Of a DNA stretch of 10,975 nt, positions 7,701-10,975 are shown piece after piece. The position numbers were made by a program, and so were the translations under genes. The DNA is from Avoscillospira sp045580485 (lineage in GTDB: Bacteria; Bacillota; Clostridia; Oscillospirales; Oscillospiraceae), in assembly GCA_045580485.1 (NCBI GenBank), contig JAZNNW010000047.1:1-10975 (forward strand). Reading direction: 5' to 3'. Below the pieces are notes generated by a model. The model made no database searches. It had not been told where the DNA came from and saw only the letters and a program-made list of their open reading frames with translations. Positions within the stretch are counted from its first letter, which is position 1; the number at the start of each line of letters is the position of its first letter.

Positions 7701-8269
7701 GTGCCGGTGACCTGTTGGGTGCTGAGCAGTCAGGCCACATGATGTCCGTGGGCTATGATATGTATCTGAAGCTGCTGGAGGATGCGGTGCTGGAGGAGCG
7801 GGGCGAGGAACGGGCAAAGGAACCGGAATGTATCGCCGACCTTTCCATCACCGCCAGTATTCCCAAAACCTTCGTGGCATCGGGAGAACAGCGGATGGAC
7901 CTCTACCGCCGCATGGCAGCCATCCGAACCGAGGAGGAAGCGGAAGAGCTGCTGGATGAAATGGTGGATCGCTTCGGTGAACCGCCCAAGGGTGTCCTCA
8001 ATCTGGTGGATGTGGCACTGCTCCGTGCCAAAGCGGCCGGCTTCGGCATCAGCAAGCTGGAGCAGAAGGGCGATACCATCCACATGACCATGGAGACCTT
8101 CGATTTCCCGGCAGTCAGCGCCGTCTGCGCCGAGCCTGCCTATCAGAATCGGATCTTCTTTGCCGCCAACTCCGAAAAGCCCCTTCTGTCCCTGCGGCTG
8201 AAGAAGGACGAAGACCCCCTCAAGATGACCCAGGAGCTGGTGAAGCGCTACGGTGCGGCAAAAAGCTGA
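4757..8269 (+). CDS. mfd: Transcription-repair coupling factor Mfd
   Basis: An ATP-driven DNA translocase that pushes stalled RNA polymerase off damaged template and recruits UvrA for nucleotide excision repair. 1170 aa from ATG 4757, the usual family size and apparently intact. Domains in order: an N-terminal UvrB-like region (about 1-350) that lacks a Walker A motif, as is normal for Mfd; a linker; a CarD-like RNA polymerase interaction domain from about residue 503 (LSPGDLVVHEYHGIGRY); a RecG-like superfamily 2 helicase core with GDVGFGKTE near 656-664, DEEQRFG at 757-763, SATPIPRT, ETGIDISNVNTLIIEDAD and QLHQIRGRVGR at 923-933; then the C-terminal TRCF domain that masks the UvrA-binding surface. 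No promoter is visible in the 190 bp before it, so it is probably read through from prs-pth past a hairpin and a repeat. In Bacillus, fin lies between pth and mfd; here no gene does. Confidence 0.97.
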   Translation: MNLLLSALQNLTEYKALCSAVEQGQNVALSGVGQLSRSHVMAALYRHSGRPALVLCQDDLAAQRTAEELAAFLGEAPVVLPSREFTFYDAAVVSRGWEQKRVRQLYDLATGKTKLLVASLEALTLRTMPRDVLFSSAVTLRCGAAYDMDDLSRRLTDAGYARTSLVEGIGQFSIRGGILDVYSPANDQPIRAEFWGDELDCMGYFDAITQRRTENIEETVLLPVAETAPRLHPGGMEGLCEDLRALIARQNRRKTPNEALLKTLHADLEKLENGLAFPAADRYMALIYPEFACACDYISKDALILFADHGALQRAAKARQESFGLELDSFLQSGSLCGDLCDLIGDFDEICENLAGRPCVFVDSFLSASYPDALPPKHIYNITCKQLPSYGGSMETAASDLTHYQKVGFRSLVLCGNRRRAEILQGILQEQGLSCYLAFPAEALPKPGEICLTDGSLPAGLEYPTLGLAVLTEGQLTAKPLRKPRVSKKSKATNRQKLNSFADLSPGDLVVHEYHGIGRYVAMEQMKVGGVVKDYVKIAYQGTDVLYVPATQLDLVSKYIGGGEDSPIRLNKLSGDMWQKAKARAKAAAKDLAAGLIQLYAARKRLPGYPFSADTPWQAEFEDSFEYAETDDQLRCIAEIKHDMEAPVPMDRLLCGDVGFGKTEVALRAAMKAMLDGKQVAILVPTTVLAQQHYVTAMKRFGTYPVNIDVLSRFRTAAQQKKTLYHLSIGKVDLIIGTHKLLQKGVEFKDLGLLIVDEEQRFGVSHKERLKEMSKGVDVLTLSATPIPRTLNMALSGLRDMSTIEEPPSDRYPVQTFVLEHDDRILDDAIRRELDRGGQVYYLHNRTESIEQTAARLKNRLGEVEVATAHGKMDQEQLSDVMQRMADGEIQVLVCTTIIETGIDISNVNTLIIEDADKLGLAQLHQIRGRVGRSSRHAFAYLTFRKGKVLTEVAEKRLQAIREFAEFGSGFKIAMRDLEIRGAGDLLGAEQSGHMMSVGYDMYLKLLEDAVLEERGEERAKEPECIADLSITASIPKTFVASGEQRMDLYRRMAAIRTEEEAEELLDEMVDRFGEPPKGVLNLVDVALLRAKAAGFGISKLEQKGDTIHMTMETFDFPAVSAVCAEPAYQNRIFFAANSEKPLLSLRLKKDEDPLKMTQELVKRYGAAKS

Positions 8270-8289
8270 GTTGTTCACAAAATGTTTCG

Positions 8290-8329
8290 TTGAAAAAGCG
8301 ATTCTAATATGATAGACTGGTCAAGACCA
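8290..8329 (+). promoter_or_regulatory. Possible promoter and operator-like dyad before the foldase gene
   Basis: TTGAAA (8290-8295) and TAGACT (8313-8318) with a 17-bp spacer form a plausible sigma-A promoter, although TATGAT (8308-8313) is an alternative -10 with no good -35. A short dyad, TGGTC-AA-GACCA (8318-8329), covers the expected start of transcription and could be a repressor site. No terminator is visible between mfd and this point, so read-through from mfd is also possible. Confidence 0.45.
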
Positions 8330-8354
8330 CTAAAACGAAAGAGAGTGTTCCAAA

Positions 8355-9773
8355 ATGAAAAACAACAAGAGAATCCTTGCCCTTTTGCTGGCTCTGGTCA
8401 TGGTGATGACCCTGTTCGTCGGCTGCGGCAAGCAGGAAGAAGCTGTGGAAGAACCTGCAGAGGAAGTTCACGATCATGACCATGCCGCTGAGGAAGAAAC
8501 GGCTGCGCCCACCGCAGAAAAGGTTACGGGTCACCATGTTAATGCCCATGGCCTGGAGTCCTTCTCCATCCACTATTTCACCGAGGATGGCGGCACGGCC
8601 TATGAGTATATGAATGAAGCCGGTGAGCTGGTTTCCGTTTCTCAGGAAGAAGTAGATGCCTACATGGATGAAGTCATCGCCACCTGCGCCGACTATTCCT
8701 TCACCAACCGGGAACTGCAGTACGCCTATCAGGAGCAGTACTATCAGACCTATCAGGCGCTCGGCATGTACATGATGCTGATGATGGACGGCTCCAAGGG
8801 TCTGGATGAGCAGGTGGGCGGCGACGGCGTCAATACCTGGCAGTATTCCTTCATGGATGCCGGTATCAAGATGCTCCACCGCATGGCTGCTGTCGTCACC
8901 GAGGCAAAGAAGAACAATTTTGACACCGCCGATGCCATGAAGCTTCTGGAGGAAGGCCGCACCAATCTGGAAATGACTGCTGAGCAGGTGGGCTATGAGG
9001 ATCTGGATAAGTTCGTGGCAGATTCCGTCGGCCCCGGCGCAACGCTGGAATCCTATCTGAACTTCTATGAACTCGAGTCTGTCTTCCAGTCCTATGCCGA
9101 GCATCTCCAGGCACAGATCGAAGTCACCGATGCCGAGATCGATGCCTATTATGCTGAAAAGGAAGAAGAACTGGCAGAATCCTATCCCAAGATCGATAAG
9201 AATGTGGTAGATGTCCGCCATATCCTCATCGCTCCCGAGGAGACCACCGCTGAGGACGGCACCACTTCCATCTCCGATGAAGCCTGGGCAGAAGCCGAAG
9301 CCAAGGCCAATGAGATTTATGAGCAGTGGAAGTCCGGCGAGGCAACGGAAGAATCCTTCGCTGAACTGGTTCCCGCCCACACCGAAGATCCCGGCTCTGC
9401 CGAGACCGGTGGTCTGTATGAAGATGTCTATCCCGGTCAGATGGTCACCGAGTTCAATGACTGGTGCTTCGCCGACGGCCGTAAGGTTGGCGACAATGCC
9501 ATCGTCAAGACCGAATATGGCTATCACATCATGTTCTTCTCCGGCGAAGGCGACTATGTCTACTGGAGAAAGTCCGTCAAGGATATGATCACCGGCGAGA
9601 CGGTCAACAATATGCTGGCAGAGATCGAGGCCAAGTATCCCATGGAACTGGATCTGACCAAGGCCGTTATGCTGGACAGAACCGCTCCCACCGTTCCTTC
9701 TGCGGAAGGCGAGGAAGAGACCAACCTGCCCATCGTGGAAGAGCATGTCCACACAGAGGAATGTGAGCACTAA
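8355..9773 (+). CDS. Lipoprotein parvulin-type peptidyl-prolyl isomerase (PrsA/SurA-like foldase)
   Basis: A membrane-anchored foldase predicted to act outside the membrane on newly exported proteins by cis-trans isomerisation of peptidyl-proline bonds. 472 aa. It has a lipoprotein signal peptide: basic MKNNKR, a hydrophobic core, and LFVGC with Cys24 as the lipidated residue (Phe at -3 is less usual). A low-complexity acidic linker rich in His and Glu follows (VHDHDHAAEEE, then GHHVNAH), next a helical SurA-N-like region (about 95-280), then the parvulin domain (about 286-397) with VRHILI (His289), GSAETGGL, and GYHIMF (His391). The tail ends in HVHTEECEH. Because both ends are rich in His and acidic residues, metal binding is possible, but it is inferred only. 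The ribosome binding site is weak (AAAGAGAG, about 9 nt before the ATG). The lipid kinase gene follows after 27 nt, so they probably share a transcript. The PPIase family is clear; the client proteins are unknown. Confidence 0.9.
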   Translation: MKNNKRILALLLALVMVMTLFVGCGKQEEAVEEPAEEVHDHDHAAEEETAAPTAEKVTGHHVNAHGLESFSIHYFTEDGGTAYEYMNEAGELVSVSQEEVDAYMDEVIATCADYSFTNRELQYAYQEQYYQTYQALGMYMMLMMDGSKGLDEQVGGDGVNTWQYSFMDAGIKMLHRMAAVVTEAKKNNFDTADAMKLLEEGRTNLEMTAEQVGYEDLDKFVADSVGPGATLESYLNFYELESVFQSYAEHLQAQIEVTDAEIDAYYAEKEEELAESYPKIDKNVVDVRHILIAPEETTAEDGTTSISDEAWAEAEAKANEIYEQWKSGEATEESFAELVPAHTEDPGSAETGGLYEDVYPGQMVTEFNDWCFADGRKVGDNAIVKTEYGYHIMFFSGEGDYVYWRKSVKDMITGETVNNMLAEIEAKYPMELDLTKAVMLDRTAPTVPSAEGEEETNLPIVEEHVHTEECEH

Positions 9774-9800
9774 AGAGGAGTTATTTTCCGGAGGCAAACC

Positions 9801-10706
9801 ATGCGGAAATTGCTGTTTTTAGTCAATCCCAAAGCAGGACAGCAGGAACTGCGTACCCACCTGCTGGAGATGATCGATGTATTCACTGCCGGCGGTTATG
9901 ATGTGACCGTCCACACTACTCAAGGACCGGGAGAGCTGACAAGCTGGCTCAAGACCCACGGCTCGGCCTATGATCTGGCAGTCTGTGCTGGCGGGGACGG
10001 CACCCTCAACGAAGCCGTCTCCGGTCTCATGGAAATGGAAGATGCCCCCATGCTGGGCTATATCCCCGGCGGCACTGTCAATGATGTGGCCCACAGTCTC
10101 GGCCTCAGCCGGGACCCTGTCCAGGCCGCCAGAGACATTGTGGAGGGCACACCCACCGCCATCGATGCGGGTCTGTTCGGCGGGGAAAAATGGTTCACCT
10201 ATGTGGCAGGCTTCGGTGCTTTCACCGATGTGCCCTATGAGACCCCCCAGGCGGACAAACGGGCCTTGGGACGACTGGCCTATCTGCTGAAGGGTGCCCA
10301 GTCTCTGGGCGGCATCAAGCCCATCCCTGTCCGGGTGGAGCTGGATGACCGTGTCATCGAGGAGGATGTTCTGCTGGGTCTGGTCTGCTCCACCATCAGT
10401 GTGGGCGGCTTCCGAGCCAAGACTCTGGAGGAGAAAGTCCGCCTGGATGACGGCCTTTCCGAGGTCATTCTGGTCAAAAACATCACTTCTTTGCAGGATC
10501 TCAACGGATTGAGCACCCTCATCACCAAACGGGAGTTCGATCCCCGGTTTTTCCACACCTTCCAGACAAGCCGAGTGAAATTCCAATTCCCCCATGAAGT
10601 CAAATGGACTTTGGACGGAGAATTCGGCGGCGCACTGCAGTCTGTGGAGATCGAAAACTGCCACAAAGCCCTGCATATACTGGTACCCAACAAAGACCGC
10701 TCGTGA
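9801..10706 (+). CDS. Diacylglycerol kinase family lipid kinase (YegS/DgkB type)
   Basis: A soluble lipid kinase of the DAGK catalytic family that probably phosphorylates diacylglycerol or a related membrane lipid at the inner membrane face, returning it to phosphatidate. 301 aa, typical of the family. Visible motifs are NPKAGQ at residues 9-14, the nucleotide-binding GGDGTLNE from residue 64, GYIPGGTVNDVAHSLGL, AGLFGG with GFGAFTDVPY, and the C-terminal WTLDGEFGG with the DGE signature. The usual GTAND or GTTND reads GTVND here. The start has GGAGG at 9790-9794 with a 6-nt spacer. The 27-nt gap after the foldase gene suggests an operon. The last codons and the stop are part of the terminator. 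Diacylglycerol is released when phospholipid head groups are used for envelope polymers, which would fit its envelope neighbours, but its real substrate cannot be told from sequence. Confidence 0.92.
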   Translation: MRKLLFLVNPKAGQQELRTHLLEMIDVFTAGGYDVTVHTTQGPGELTSWLKTHGSAYDLAVCAGGDGTLNEAVSGLMEMEDAPMLGYIPGGTVNDVAHSLGLSRDPVQAARDIVEGTPTAIDAGLFGGEKWFTYVAGFGAFTDVPYETPQADKRALGRLAYLLKGAQSLGGIKPIPVRVELDDRVIEEDVLLGLVCSTISVGGFRAKTLEEKVRLDDGLSEVILVKNITSLQDLNGLSTLITKREFDPRFFHTFQTSRVKFQFPHEVKWTLDGEFGGALQSVEIENCHKALHILVPNKDRS

Positions 10707-10719
10707 GAGCGGTCTTTTT
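10692..10719 (+). terminator. Intrinsic terminator overlapping the end of the lipid kinase gene
   Basis: A perfect 11-bp stem (10692-10702 with 10707-10717) carries a GTGA loop, a GNRA-type tetraloop, and is followed by a T-run (10715-10719). The kinase stop codon TGA (10704-10706) lies in the loop and the final codons for Lys-Asp-Arg-Ser form the 5' arm. Confidence 0.93.
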
Positions 10720-10721
10720 AT

Positions 10722-10738
10722 GTTACATATAAGTTACA
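10722..10738 (+). promoter_or_regulatory. Helical-phase direct repeat, possible activator site
   Basis: GTTACA occurs twice (10722-10727 and 10733-10738) with an 11-bp period, just after a terminator and upstream of the proposed -35 at 10754. An inverted copy, TAACA within GTAACA, lies at 10781-10786. Tandem hexamers one helical turn apart are typical of OmpR/PhoP-class response regulator sites. The regulator is unknown. Confidence 0.35.
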
Positions 10739-10753
10739 AAATACACATAGGAC

Positions 10754-10782
10754 TTGCAAAAGAAAAAGAAATAGAGTAAAGT
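10754..10782 (+). promoter_or_regulatory. Probable promoter of the surface-protein gene
   Basis: TTGCAA (10754-10759) and TAAAGT (10777-10782) have a 17-bp spacer, each matching four of six consensus bases. TATACT (10791-10796) is a better -10 but lacks a matching -35. The stretch is AT-rich, lies between a strong terminator and a gene with an excellent ribosome binding site (AAGGAGGA, 10821-10828), and so must hold a promoter somewhere. Confidence 0.5.
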
Positions 10783-10835
10783 AACAGCAGTATACTCCCA
10801 TATTCTGGATACATATTTTCAAGGAGGAACAAACA

Positions 10836-10975
10836 ATGAAGAACTTTCGCAAAGTTCTGGCACTGATCCTGGTCGTTGCTACTCTGTTCAGCTTCGTGGC
10901 CATGGCCAGCGCCAAGACCCTCGAGGACTACTCCGACGCTGAGAAGGTTAACTTCGAAGAAGCAGTCGATGTCCT
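10836..10975 (+). CDS. Exported protein, N-terminus only; probable S-layer homology (SLH) protein
   Basis: The first 46 residues of an exported protein cut by the window edge. The start is set by AAGGAGGA at 10821-10828 with a 7-nt spacer. A classical Sec signal peptide is visible: MKNFRK, a hydrophobic core (VLALILVVATLFSFVAM), and a signal peptidase I site after ASA at residue 26. The mature part starts KTLEDYSDAEKVNFEEAVDV, which resembles the first half of an SLH repeat (Y/F-x-D followed by a helix with EAVDVL); many clostridial surface-layer proteins begin this way. SLH domains attach proteins to pyruvylated secondary cell-wall polymers. The full length, number of SLH repeats and any other domain lie outside the window. 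A separate promoter and strong ribosome binding site suggest high expression. Confidence 0.75.
   Translation, partial: MKNFRKVLALILVVATLFSFVAMASAKTLEDYSDAEKVNFEEAVDV

Noticed and set aside
8304..9797. A 497-codon open frame on the minus strand opposite the foldase gene, rich in Ile, Leu, Phe and Gly
   Set aside because: It mirrors the acidic plus-strand protein (GAA and GAT read as TTC and ATC in antisense), has no recognisable domain, and lies exactly over a well-supported gene with lipobox and parvulin motifs.

Overview
The window reads as chromosomal core sequence from a Gram-positive anaerobe of class Clostridia, most likely the family Oscillospiraceae (gut Oscillibacter/Flavonifractor-like lineages). 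Four things suggest this: codons rich in C or G at the third position alongside AT-rich intergenic promoters; an AroE-AroK fusion; a small palindromic intergenic repeat of a type I recall from these genomes; and a secreted protein at the right edge that begins like an S-layer-homology (SLH) protein. This placement is from recognition of families, not from a search.

Every gene supported here is on the + strand. Left block (1-2848): the end of a shikimate-pathway operon. It holds a shikimate dehydrogenase/shikimate kinase fusion (5' end cut by the window), type II 3-dehydroquinate dehydratase (aroQ) and a class I/II PLP-dependent aminotransferase. The three genes overlap by 4 and 1 nt, so they are tightly coupled, and they end at a strong intrinsic terminator.

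Middle block (about 2924-8269): a new promoter drives prs (PRPP synthetase), then pth (peptidyl-tRNA hydrolase), then mfd (transcription-repair coupling factor). The order prs-pth-mfd is shared with Bacillus, where ctc and fin sit between them; here those genes are absent. The pth-mfd gap instead holds a hairpin and a palindromic repeat of about 125 bp that runs up to the mfd ribosome binding site.

Right block (8290-10975): a lipoprotein foldase of the parvulin/PrsA type with His/Glu-rich ends, followed after 27 nt by a diacylglycerol-kinase-family lipid kinase whose stop codon lies inside its own terminator loop. After an AT-rich promoter region with a helical-phase direct repeat, an exported SLH-type protein starts and runs off the edge. 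This block is about the cell envelope: folding of exported proteins, lipid phosphorylation and surface layer.

Overall this is ordinary housekeeping sequence. I see no defence system, phage, CRISPR array, tRNA or rRNA. The items most worth a second look are the pth-mfd repeat, the His-rich foldase, the AroE-AroK fusion and the direct repeats ahead of the surface-protein gene.
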